The notes below the pieces were generated by a model that worked only from the letters and a program-made list of their open reading frames with translations, did no database searches and was not told the DNA's origin. Shown here one piece after another: positions 34,181 to 41,931 of a stretch of DNA of 64,000 nt. The stretch covers positions 1 through 64,000 of the forward strand of contig NZ_CADFEI010000013.1 of the NCBI RefSeq assembly GCF_902833225.1, read 5' to 3'. The translations under genes and the position numbers were made by a program. Numbering within the stretch: position 1 is the stretch's first letter; each line of letters starts with the position of its first letter. This DNA comes from Burkholderia sp. BCC1644 (lineage in GTDB: Bacteria > Pseudomonadota > Gammaproteobacteria > Burkholderiales > Burkholderiaceae).

Positions 34181-34651
34181 CTAACCGGGCGTGCGCCCCG
34201 CCGCGGCCGCCCCGGCCGCGACGCTTTCACTGGCGCCGTGCGTGGCCATCTGGCGCATGAACTCGAGCCCGGGCGCAATGGTCATCGCCCACGCGATCTC
34301 GACCTTGGCATCGTAGTGGTGGCTGTCCAGGTCGCGAACCGTGGCGAGAATCGCGGCCCGCCACGCATTGAACATCGCCTCGGGAATGCACAGCTTCGCC
34401 GGGCCGTGTTCGATCGCGATGCGTTCGAGATAGTCCGACGTCACCTTGGTGTGGTAAAGGTTCAGCAGATGGAAGAACGACTTGCGCGCCAGTTGCTGGT
34501 GGCGGGGCATTTCGGTATGGGCGAATTTTTCGCGAATGTCGTCCGACGTCGCGAGAAAGTTCTCGTAGAAGCGTTCGAAGAACCGCTCGCCGTTGTCGTC
34601 ACCCGTCACGCGGCGATAGCTTTCCTGGAAAATTTCTTCGTAGTTCGTCAC
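34181..34651 (-). CDS. Single-domain globin
   Basis: 156 residues of the bacterial haemoglobin type. FFERFYENFLATSDDIREKF covers helices B to CD. Proximal His F8 fits the IAIEHGPAKLCIPE segment, the sequence used by flavohaemoglobin-like globins. There is no reductase or output domain, so it may bind O2 or NO as a stand-alone sensor or scavenger. The start is GTG 34651 with CAGGGAG upstream; the reading to 34795 adds non-globin sequence. It ends 18 bases from the convergent hybrid kinase and lies next to the partner-switching genes. Confidence 0.82.
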   Translation of the reverse strand: MTNYEEIFQESYRRVTGDDNGERFFERFYENFLATSDDIREKFAHTEMPRHQQLARKSFFHLLNLYHTKVTSDYLERIAIEHGPAKLCIPEAMFNAWRAAILATVRDLDSHHYDAKVEIAWAMTIAPGLEFMRQMATHGASESVAAGAAAAGRTPG

Positions 34652-34822
34652 GACCGCTCCCTGCGGAAGACCGTTGCCGCCGCGACCGGCCGCCCTCTTC
34701 CGTCCCGTCACCGGCAACAAGCGTAGCAGACTTCCCTGACCGATACGATCGGGAACATCGCCCCGTGGCCCCATCGCGCAGCCCGGTCGAAGCAACGAAC
34801 GCGCTTGCCGCGGAACGGCCGG

Positions 34823-35305
34823 TCAGCCGCGAGCGCGATGCTTGACGAGTCGCAGCCGGTTGATGCCAAGGCGGCGCCGATACGCAACTACGTCGACGCA
34901 CGCGTAAAGAATGCCGAGCCCCATGCCGCTTTCGGGCAAGTGCTCGATGTGGCCGGGATCGAACACCGGTGTCAGATGATACCGCTCGAACAGTCCGTTG
35001 GGCGCCGCGCGGCCCGCGTCGAAGAGGTCGACGACGACTCGGTCGGGACGAAAGCGGAGCACCAGCACAATGCCGAAATCGCGCTGCCCCACGCGTGCCG
35101 GCGAGGTGGCTCCGCCGTGCCGCATCGCGTTGGACGCGGCCTCCACGATCGCCAACTCCAGTTGATCGACCCAGGCCGGTGCTGCGTCGCGCTCGGATTC
35201 GGCACGCACCCAGCTCGCGATGTCGCGCAGCGCATCGAGCCTCGCGCGAAAGCGCGCGCGTACTTCGCGCGGGGAGGAGCCGGTTGCGGCCTGTCCGATG
35301 TTCAT
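34823..35305 (-). CDS. RsbW-like HATPase anti-sigma/serine kinase
   Basis: 160 residues with a GHKL ATPase fold: N-box LAIVEAASNAMRHGG, a degenerate G1 (DLFDAGRAA) and G2 ESGMGLGILYACVD. Proteins of this type bind and phosphorylate STAS partners. It is third in the leftward operon after the phosphatase (35669) and STAS gene (35337). The ATG at 35305 is 31 bases after the STAS stop. No sigma factor gene is next to it, so the controlled target is unknown. Confidence 0.86.
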   Translation of the reverse strand: MNIGQAATGSSPREVRARFRARLDALRDIASWVRAESERDAAPAWVDQLELAIVEAASNAMRHGGATSPARVGQRDFGIVLVLRFRPDRVVVDLFDAGRAAPNGLFERYHLTPVFDPGHIEHLPESGMGLGILYACVDVVAYRRRLGINRLRLVKHRARG

Positions 35306-35336
35306 GCGGCGTCGGGTCCGGTCGGTTCGCGCGGCG

Positions 35337-35675
35337 TCACGTGCGCAGATAGGCGCACGCGGCGTCGACGTCGGCAACGACGTGAAACACGCGGTCCATG
35401 CGCGTGAGCCTGAGCAAGGTCCGTACCGCGTCGGAGGCACCGCACAGCACGATGTCGCCGCGCCTGTCGAGGGCCTTGTACCCCGAGACCATTGCGCCCA
35501 GTCCGCTGCTGTCGACAAACGAAACGTGTTGCAGGTCGACGACGATCCGGTGCGCCCCCTGCTGTACGAGGCCGACAAGATCGTCACGAATACGTGGCGC
35601 CACGAACGAGTCGAATCGCGCGACCCGTATTTGCATCAACGTGATGTCGTCCAGCGTCGTGGTTTCGGTCAGCAC
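35337..35675 (-). CDS. STAS-domain anti-sigma factor antagonist (RsbV-like)
   Basis: 112 residues, a single STAS domain. IVVDLQHVSFVDSSGLGAMV holds the DSSGLG phosphorylation site. The start is GTG 35675, with AAGGAGG 5 bases upstream, and it overlaps the last 7 bases of the phosphatase gene. Unphosphorylated STAS would capture the RsbW-like kinase and the phosphatase would restore it (family knowledge). Confidence 0.9.
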   Translation of the reverse strand: MLTETTTLDDITLMQIRVARFDSFVAPRIRDDLVGLVQQGAHRIVVDLQHVSFVDSSGLGAMVSGYKALDRRGDIVLCGASDAVRTLLRLTRMDRVFHVVADVDAACAYLRT

Positions 35676-36880
35676 GATCCCTCCTTCCCGGGCAGGTGTC
35701 GCTCGGCACGCTTCTGCAATGCGAGTATCGAAATATCGTCGTCGAATACGGCGGATGCCGCGCCGCGCCACGCCTGCAATCTTTGCTTCAACGCAGCCAG
35801 GGTTTCGCGCAGGGAGTCGCCGGCATGCGCGGCGAGGAACGCTTTCAACCGTTCGTCGCCGAATTGCTCGCCGTCGGCATCCATGCATTCCGTCACACCG
35901 TCGGAATACAAATAGAGCCGGTCGGACGGCTGCAACGCGAACTGGATCGTTTCGTAGTCGCACCCGTCGATCAGCCCGACGGGAAAACCGCCGTCTCCGA
36001 GTGTCGTCACGTGCCCGGCAGCATCGACGAGCAACGGGTGCGTATGCCCGGCCTGCGTCAGCTTGCCTTCGCCGGTGCGCGTATTGACCACGCCGTACGC
36101 CATCGTGAAATACGCGCCGTCGGCCAGTTCGTCGACCAGCTGGCTGTTCATCCTCGCGACGACCTCGGAGGGCGCCCGCAGCGCGCTTTCGTCGCTGCGC
36201 TCCGCTTCTCGCGCCAGCAACCGGTTGACGATCACCGACAGCATCGCCGCCGGCACGCCGTGACCGGCCACGTCGATATCGTAGAAGATCACATGCTCGT
36301 CGTCGATCGCCTTCACGTTCAGCATGTCGCCGGAAAGATAGGCCGACGGGATAAACAGCCATTCGCAGTCGAGCCCGTCGAACGCCAGTTCGGCTGCCGG
36401 CAGCATCGATTGCTGGACGGTGGCCGCCGCCTGCAGGTCGTTGCGAATCTGCTGGTATGCGGTATCGAGGTGACGGTTGCGTTCGGCCAGTGCGGCCTCG
36501 AGATCAATGACGCGTTGCCCGGCACGCAGGCGCACGCGCAACTCGTTGACGTCGACGGGCTTGGTCAGGAAATCGTCCGCCCCCGCCTCCATGCCGTCCA
36601 CCAGTGCGTCGGAACCGTCTCGCGCCGTGAGGAGAATGATGTAGACGTAGCGGCCGAGCGACTCTTCGCGGATCGCCCGGCAGAGTCCGGGACCGTCCAG
36701 CTCCGGCATTTCCCAGTCGCTCACCACCAGCGCGATCTCGTGACGCTCGCGCAGCAGCCGCAGCGCTTGCACGCCGTCCTCGGCCTCGACAATACCGAAG
36801 CCCAGCTTGCCGAGCGTACGTTTGAGCAGCAACCGGTAATTCGGCGAATCCTCGACGATCAGAACGAATGGGGAATTCAT
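35669..36880 (-). CDS. Response regulator with PP2C/SpoIIE phosphatase output (RsbU-like)
   Basis: 403 residues. Receiver 1-125 (VLIVEDSPNYR, phosphoacceptor Asp in LVVSDWEMPELDG, Lys in FLTKPVD), a helical linker, then the SpoIIE/PP2C phosphatase (SGDMLNVKAIDDEHVIFYDI, DVAGHGVPAAMLS, LYLYSDGVTEC) with metal-ligand aspartates present. It should dephosphorylate the STAS partner when its receiver is phosphorylated, which makes it a natural receiver for the hybrid kinase at 30285. ATG 36880; a promoter-like sequence lies at 37005-37033. Confidence 0.93.
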   Translation of the reverse strand: MNSPFVLIVEDSPNYRLLLKRTLGKLGFGIVEAEDGVQALRLLRERHEIALVVSDWEMPELDGPGLCRAIREESLGRYVYIILLTARDGSDALVDGMEAGADDFLTKPVDVNELRVRLRAGQRVIDLEAALAERNRHLDTAYQQIRNDLQAAATVQQSMLPAAELAFDGLDCEWLFIPSAYLSGDMLNVKAIDDEHVIFYDIDVAGHGVPAAMLSVIVNRLLAREAERSDESALRAPSEVVARMNSQLVDELADGAYFTMAYGVVNTRTGEGKLTQAGHTHPLLVDAAGHVTTLGDGGFPVGLIDGCDYETIQFALQPSDRLYLYSDGVTECMDADGEQFGDERLKAFLAAHAGDSLRETLAALKQRLQAWRGAASAVFDDDISILALQKRAERHLPGKEGSC

Positions 36881-37004
36881 GGTGCCCGTTCAATGAGAAG
36901 GTTGACGGCACACCCGCGTGTTGGGCGTGCGCTGACGCTCCGGCTCCGATACGGTTGCATGCCCGGCAGGCTCGAAAACACCCCGGCCTTCGCGGCACGC
37001 AGTA

Positions 37005-37033
37005 GTTTTATCGTAAATGCCCGCGGCCATCAA
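37005..37033 (-). promoter_or_regulatory. Sigma-70-like promoter of the partner-switching operon
   Basis: Minus strand TTGATG-N17-TAAAAC, ideal spacing with 4/6 matches in each hexamer. It lies 125 bases before the phosphatase ATG and inside the 199-base gap to the galU stop. Confidence 0.4.
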
Positions 37034-37079
37034 CCGTCGCGCGATGGCACGATCGAACCTGCATGCCGGCCGTTCGGAG

Positions 37080-38087
37080 TCACGCGATTGCGGGGCACTC
37101 GACGGGCATCCGGGCTTCGCGCACGTCGTCGTCAGCCGGCGCAACGGCGCGAGCATGCCGCGCGGCACCGCATTCGGGCACCGGCTCCCGCCAGCCCGGC
37201 ACGTGCCGTGGTTCGCGCGTGCCGAGGAACGCATCCAGGTAAGCCCCGAATTCCGGCGCGACTTCCGGATGCCGCAACGCGAACTCGACCGTGGCTTTCA
37301 GATAATCGAGCTTGCTGCCACAGTCGAACCGTTTGCCGCGGTAGGCGTAAGCGAGCACCTGTTCGTCCGCGAGCAGCGACTGAATCGCGTCGGTCAGCTG
37401 CAGTTCGCCGCCCGAGCCCGGCTGCAACGTGCGCAGGTGGGCGAAGATGCGCGGCATCAGGATGTAGCGTCCGACGACGCCGAGATTCGACGGCGCGGAT
37501 TCCGGCGACGGCTTTTCGACGATCCGCGACACCTTGACGACCGAATCCGCCCACGGCTTGCCCGCAACGATCCCGTACGAGCGCGTGTCGGCAGGCGGGA
37601 TGGCCTCGATGCCCACGATCGAGCTGTGATAGTGGTCGAACAGCGTCACCATCTGCTGCATGACCGGGGGCGCGCCGTCAAGCAGGTCGTCCGCCAGAAT
37701 GACCGCGAACGGATGGTCGCCGACGAGCTTTTCCGCGCACAGTACCGCGTGGCCGAGGCCGAGTGCCGACGGCTGCCGCACGTAAAAGAAATCGACGTCG
37801 CGCGGCTTGATGCTGCGCACGGCTTCGAGCAACGCCGTCTTGTCGCGGTGCTCGAGCTCGCGTTCCAGCTCGTAAGATTTGTCGAAGTGATCTTCGATCG
37901 TGCGCTTGCCGCGACCCGTGACGAAAATCATCTCCTTGATCCCGGCCGCGATCGCCTCCTCGACCGCATACTGGATCAACGGTTTGTCCACGACCGGCAG
38001 CATCTCCTTCGGACTGGCCTTCGTGGCCGGCAGGAAGCGGGTGCCGAGCCCCGCCACGGGAAACACGGCTTTCGTTACCTTGAGCAT
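37080..38087 (-). CDS. galU: UTP-glucose-1-phosphate uridylyltransferase
   Basis: 335 residues. Nucleotide-binding VFPVAGLGTRFLPATKASPK, PKEMLPVVDKP, and catalytic-site stretches ILADDLLDG and GRYILMP are all GalU hallmarks. It makes UDP-glucose, the sugar donor for exopolysaccharide. AAGGAGGAG precedes ATG 38087. Family members usually end near residue 295; here about 40 additional residues (from REPRHVPGWREPV) are Arg/Ala/Pro-rich and may be a non-conserved tail. It is the last gene of the leftward sugar transferase - fusion - galU unit. Confidence 0.95.
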   Translation of the reverse strand: MLKVTKAVFPVAGLGTRFLPATKASPKEMLPVVDKPLIQYAVEEAIAAGIKEMIFVTGRGKRTIEDHFDKSYELERELEHRDKTALLEAVRSIKPRDVDFFYVRQPSALGLGHAVLCAEKLVGDHPFAVILADDLLDGAPPVMQQMVTLFDHYHSSIVGIEAIPPADTRSYGIVAGKPWADSVVKVSRIVEKPSPESAPSNLGVVGRYILMPRIFAHLRTLQPGSGGELQLTDAIQSLLADEQVLAYAYRGKRFDCGSKLDYLKATVEFALRHPEVAPEFGAYLDAFLGTREPRHVPGWREPVPECGAARHARAVAPADDDVREARMPVECPAIA

Positions 38088-38181
38088 GACTCCTCCTTGC
38101 GATTCGATGATCGTGTCGATGTAGCGTGCGTGCGATTCGCGGGGGCGCTGCTTTCAGCCGATTCCGCGAGCCGGGATGCCT

Positions 38182-41004
38182 TCATGCAAACTTCAGTCTC
38201 AGCGCCGATGCCAGCAGGCGAAGCGACTGGAACGGCTTGCGCGTCGCGATGCCGTAGAGGTCGGCCGCCGCGTGGATTTCGCTCGTGAGCGGGTCGTCCG
38301 GCGGCAACGCGTCGTCCGGCAAGCCGGTGTCGATTCCGGCCGCAAGGACGGGCATGTTCAGCCATCCGGGCGGCCGGGCGCCCAGCAGCATTTGCCAGTC
38401 GTGAGGCAGCATCGCCAGCTGCACGGCGGAGCGAGGCCGCGGCCCGATCCAGTTGCGTACGCCGGCCGCGACATCGAGCGCGTTGCCGAACATCGACAGC
38501 ACGGCGCCGCCAATTTTCCCGTGCCCTTTTCTCGGCACCCGGATCGCGCGTTCGATCCATTCGGCGGACGCGGCATCCCATCCGACCACGACGTTCTCGT
38601 GCGTCCACATCCTGGCGCCGACCCGCGAGAAACCCGCTGCCGCCACGCCATATGCGAACGGCGAAAGAGCCGCCGCGACCACGGCGGCCGCAAGACGTCC
38701 GGCCAGGCCGCCGCCCTGTTGCGCGGGCTGCGCGATCAGCGGCGCAATCACGGCATCGCCGCTGCGGAACGCAAGCTTCGCGCGCCAGCGTGCGCTGTAC
38801 AGGCTCGCCTGCCCGGCGATGGCACCGTCGAGTACCAGGCCGGGCCCCACGTACACGCCCGACAGCACCGTCGTATCGCGCAGCGATGTACCGGTCGCCA
38901 CGATCACGTCGTCGCCGATCACGACGTTCGGGCCGATTTCCGCGCCGGGGCCGATCAGGCATCGCTCGCCGATCAGGACCGGCCCGCGGATCGTCGCGTC
39001 GGGCGCGATCCGGCACTGCGCCCCGCGGCCGCCCCACCCTTCGGCCCGATACTGCGGCGGAACCTTGCCCGACGCGACTGCAGCCAGCACGGATGCCTGC
39101 GCGCGCATCCAGCCCGCGATCGAATCGACCCGCATGAAGTCGCCGGCACGCGCCGCCTGCGACGGCAATGCACGGTCGAGCAGCCGATGGAGCGCGTCGG
39201 CGTCCAGCGCGAGGTTCGCCTGATTCAGCGCGTCGGCGCGCGCGCCGGCCCAGCCGAGCCAGCGCGGTTCCTCCGCGTCGCATGGTTCGACGAGAAGCGC
39301 GGCGCGCTCGTACAGTCCGGACAACACATGCGCACCCGGCACAACCTCCGCATGCCCGACCAGCACGGTGTCCCCGGCCGCTCCGGCCACGATGCGGTGC
39401 AGCCATTCATACGGATGGCTCGCACTCGCACTCGCATGCAGGTGCAGGTCCAGCCCCCAGCGCTGGCCGTCGCCGACGATCGCGCGGAACAGAGCCGGCG
39501 CGTCGCTGACCACGAGATCGACACGCGAGCAGCCTGCCGCCGCCAGATGCTCGAGCACGCGTTCCAGTGCGGTTGTCGCGCCGAGCGGCAGCAGCGCTCC
39601 CGGCGTGTCGGCCGGCACCGGGAAATCGTCGGGCGCCGGGCGCGTGGCGAACAGCACGCAGCGCCGCCCGCCTCGCGTAGCCGGTTCCGGCGACGCGAAT
39701 TCGTCCGCGCCGACGATCCGGCATACGATCCGGCGGCGCCAGCCGAGATGCTGCAACGCGATGCGCGCGAGGAACGTCGCATTGCCGATCAGGTAGCGCT
39801 TCCACATGCGGCCGGGCTCGATGGCCAGCCGGAACAGCCACTCGCCGCCGAGTTCGCGCAGCCAGGACGGCGCGCGCGGTGTCGCGCCGGACATGAAGTC
39901 GAACAGCCCGCCGACGCCCATCGCAACATCGACGCCGAACGCGGCGAGATGCCGCGCGATGAATTGTTCCTGCACCGGCACGCCCATCGCCACCAGCAGC
40001 AGGCGCGCGCCGCTTGCACGGATCGCATCCGCCACGTCGCGCGTTGCGGCCGCGTCGTGCGTGTCGAAATAACCGTGCCGCCAGCCGGCGATCGACAGGC
40101 CCGGATACTGCGCAGCGATACGCTCGACCATCGCCTGCGCGACACCGGGCTTGCCGCCCAGCAGGAAGATGCCGTGCCCGCTGCCTTCGAGCGCGGCGCA
40201 CAGGCGCGGAAACAGGTCCGTGCCGTTCACGTTCTGACGCAGCGGTGTCGCCAGCAAGTCGCCGGCGATCTTGATGCCGATGCCGTCCGGCAACACCAGC
40301 GCGGCGCGGCGCAGGATCGTCCGATAGCGCCGGTGCCGCGCGGCGATGTTGACGCAGGCCGGATTCACGAAGCAGACCTGGGCCGGCGGCCCGCCGGCAC
40401 CCAGCCGGTCGCGGATCTGCGCGATCGCGTCGTCCATCGACAGGTTGTCGAAACGCACGTCGACGATCGTCACGTCGTCCGGCATCGCGTGTTGCCCGGC
40501 GGCGCCGGTGATCAGCGTCAGCAGCGCATGACGAACGACGATACCGACGTCGCGCCGCACACCGCGATCGCGCAGGTATTCGAGGTCCGCCTGCCATTCA
40601 GTTCCGTAGTCGATCGACGTGCGGAGACGGAGCGACCACAGGCACATCAGTCCCGGCCGCACCGCGAGCCGCTGGGCGCCGATCCCGGCAGGCGCGTCGT
40701 CGGTGCTCGCGAGCGCCCTCGGGCCCACCCACGCCATCTGTCCGCATGCGACATTCAGCAGCGTGAGCCAATGATCGGCGCCGAACCGGGCACGGAGCGT
40801 GTGCCGGCCTGCGTCGCGCGACACGAGCCGCCACATCCCGAACCGGCGGCCCGACCGTCCGATGCGCGTCACCCGCTCGACGCGTGAAAACGGCACCAGC
40901 ATGCCGAGCGGCACGGCGAGCAACACCAGCGTGAAGCAGGCAGCCAACGCGCCGATCCAGCGAACGGCGAAGCCGTCGCGTGTCGAATCCGTCAAGTTGA
41001 GCAT
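38182..41004 (-). CDS. Four-module fusion: degenerate sugar transferase, WecB/TagA glycosyltransferase, nucleotidyltransferase-like and beta-helix domains
   Basis: 940 residues. One membrane helix (about 15-40) and a sugar-transferase-like part (about 40-170) that keeps WVGPRALAS and DLEYLRD but lacks the SIDELPQ active-site block. Then a complete WecB/TagA/CpsF domain (about 176-415: VNPACVNIAARHRRYR, VLPDGIGIKIAG, NGTDLFPRLC, GVPVQEQFIARHL). A nucleotidyltransferase-like stretch (about 430-640) follows, then hexapeptide repeats (IGERCLIGPGAEIGPNVVIG, about 700-770). ATG 41004 with GGGGAACC is chosen; a GTG at 41028 would overlap the preceding gene. The active part is probably the WecB domain, adding a sugar to the lipid-linked acceptor. 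Confidence 0.85.
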   Translation of the reverse strand: MLNLTDSTRDGFAVRWIGALAACFTLVLLAVPLGMLVPFSRVERVTRIGRSGRRFGMWRLVSRDAGRHTLRARFGADHWLTLLNVACGQMAWVGPRALASTDDAPAGIGAQRLAVRPGLMCLWSLRLRTSIDYGTEWQADLEYLRDRGVRRDVGIVVRHALLTLITGAAGQHAMPDDVTIVDVRFDNLSMDDAIAQIRDRLGAGGPPAQVCFVNPACVNIAARHRRYRTILRRAALVLPDGIGIKIAGDLLATPLRQNVNGTDLFPRLCAALEGSGHGIFLLGGKPGVAQAMVERIAAQYPGLSIAGWRHGYFDTHDAAATRDVADAIRASGARLLLVAMGVPVQEQFIARHLAAFGVDVAMGVGGLFDFMSGATPRAPSWLRELGGEWLFRLAIEPGRMWKRYLIGNATFLARIALQHLGWRRRIVCRIVGADEFASPEPATRGGRRCVLFATRPAPDDFPVPADTPGALLPLGATTALERVLEHLAAAGCSRVDLVVSDAPALFRAIVGDGQRWGLDLHLHASASASHPYEWLHRIVAGAAGDTVLVGHAEVVPGAHVLSGLYERAALLVEPCDAEEPRWLGWAGARADALNQANLALDADALHRLLDRALPSQAARAGDFMRVDSIAGWMRAQASVLAAVASGKVPPQYRAEGWGGRGAQCRIAPDATIRGPVLIGERCLIGPGAEIGPNVVIGDDVIVATGTSLRDTTVLSGVYVGPGLVLDGAIAGQASLYSARWRAKLAFRSGDAVIAPLIAQPAQQGGGLAGRLAAAVVAAALSPFAYGVAAAGFSRVGARMWTHENVVVGWDAASAEWIERAIRVPRKGHGKIGGAVLSMFGNALDVAAGVRNWIGPRPRSAVQLAMLPHDWQMLLGARPPGWLNMPVLAAGIDTGLPDDALPPDDPLTSEIHAAADLYGIATRKPFQSLRLLASALRLKFA

Positions 41005-41017
41005 CGTGGTTCCCCGG

Positions 41018-41716
41018 TCAGTACGCACCGTGGCCGCGCAGCACGGCCGGCACGGTCTTGCAGAGCAGCTTCAGGTCGAGCGCGAGCGAGCGTTCGCGGA
41101 TGTATTCGAGATCCATCGTCACCTGCTGCGGAAATGCGATGTTCGCGCGCCCGCTGACTTGCCAGATGCACGTCAGGCCGGGCGTGACTAGCAGCCGGCC
41201 GCGGTCCGGCAGCGTGTAGCGCGCGACTTCCTGCGGCAGCGGCGGACGCGGTCCGACCAGGGTCATGTCGCCTTTCAGCACGCACCAGAGCTGCGGCAAT
41301 TCGTCGATGCTCATGCGGCGAATGAAGCGGCCGACGCGCGTGATCCGGGGATCGTCCGCGCGCTTGAACGTCACGCCCGCGGCACCGTGCTGATTGAGGT
41401 GGGCAATTTCGGTACGGCGCCGCTCCGCATCGACGATCATCGACCGGAACTTCGGGAACGCGAATTCCCGCCCGTGGCGCCCGACCCGGCGCTGCCAGAA
41501 CAGCACGGGCCCGCGATCCTCCAGCCGGATGCAGAGCGCGACGACGCCGAACAGCGGGCTCAACAGCAGCAACGACGCCGACGCGACCGCGATGTCGAGC
41601 AGGCGTTTGACGGATGCGTACCGGCATGCGTGCCAGCGCCATGCCAGCCGGGCGAGGCGAAGGGAATGCGCGGCGCGGCGCGGTGAAACGACGGCAAGGC
41701 GGGTATCGAGCGGCAT
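41018..41716 (-). CDS. Undecaprenyl-phosphate sugar phosphotransferase (exopolysaccharide initiation)
   Basis: 232 residues, bacterial sugar transferase domain only. One hydrophobic helix (about 38-60), then LFWQRRVGRHGREFAFPKFR, the SIDELPQLWCVLKGDMTLVG catalytic block, and PGLTCIWQVSGR. It transfers a hexose-1-phosphate to undecaprenyl phosphate, the first step of repeat-unit assembly. GCAGGAGACCC precedes ATG 41716. It heads the leftward unit with the four-module fusion (13 bases away) and galU; promoter A lies 28 bases upstream. Confidence 0.93.
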   Translation of the reverse strand: MPLDTRLAVVSPRRAAHSLRLARLAWRWHACRYASVKRLLDIAVASASLLLLSPLFGVVALCIRLEDRGPVLFWQRRVGRHGREFAFPKFRSMIVDAERRRTEIAHLNQHGAAGVTFKRADDPRITRVGRFIRRMSIDELPQLWCVLKGDMTLVGPRPPLPQEVARYTLPDRGRLLVTPGLTCIWQVSGRANIAFPQQVTMDLEYIRERSLALDLKLLCKTVPAVLRGHGAY

Positions 41717-41743
41717 GGTGGGTCTCCTGCACCGGGTTGTGCG

Positions 41744-41788
41744 CCATTAAAGCCCGCCGCCTCGCGCGAATCGTGACGGATTTGCAAA
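41744..41788 (-). promoter_or_regulatory. Shared exopolysaccharide promoter, copy A
   Basis: On the minus strand TTTGCAAATCCGTCACGA (41788-41771): TTGCA-N6-TCAC, then exactly 33 bases from TTGCA to TAATGG (41749-41744). The predicted transcript would begin just before the sugar transferase ribosome site (ATG 41716). It matches copies B (54400) and C (58472) in sequence and spacing. Confidence 0.6.
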
Positions 41789-41931
41789 CACTGGCGCGAC
41801 ACGCGCGCCAGCGCCGGCCCCACCGCACAACCGCCACCCGTAGTGGCATAATCGTCCGAACTTTCGCCATGGCAACCAGCCGGCTTGCCCAGCAAGGCCC
41901 CCGCGCGGGGCCATATCATGGAAGACACCCG

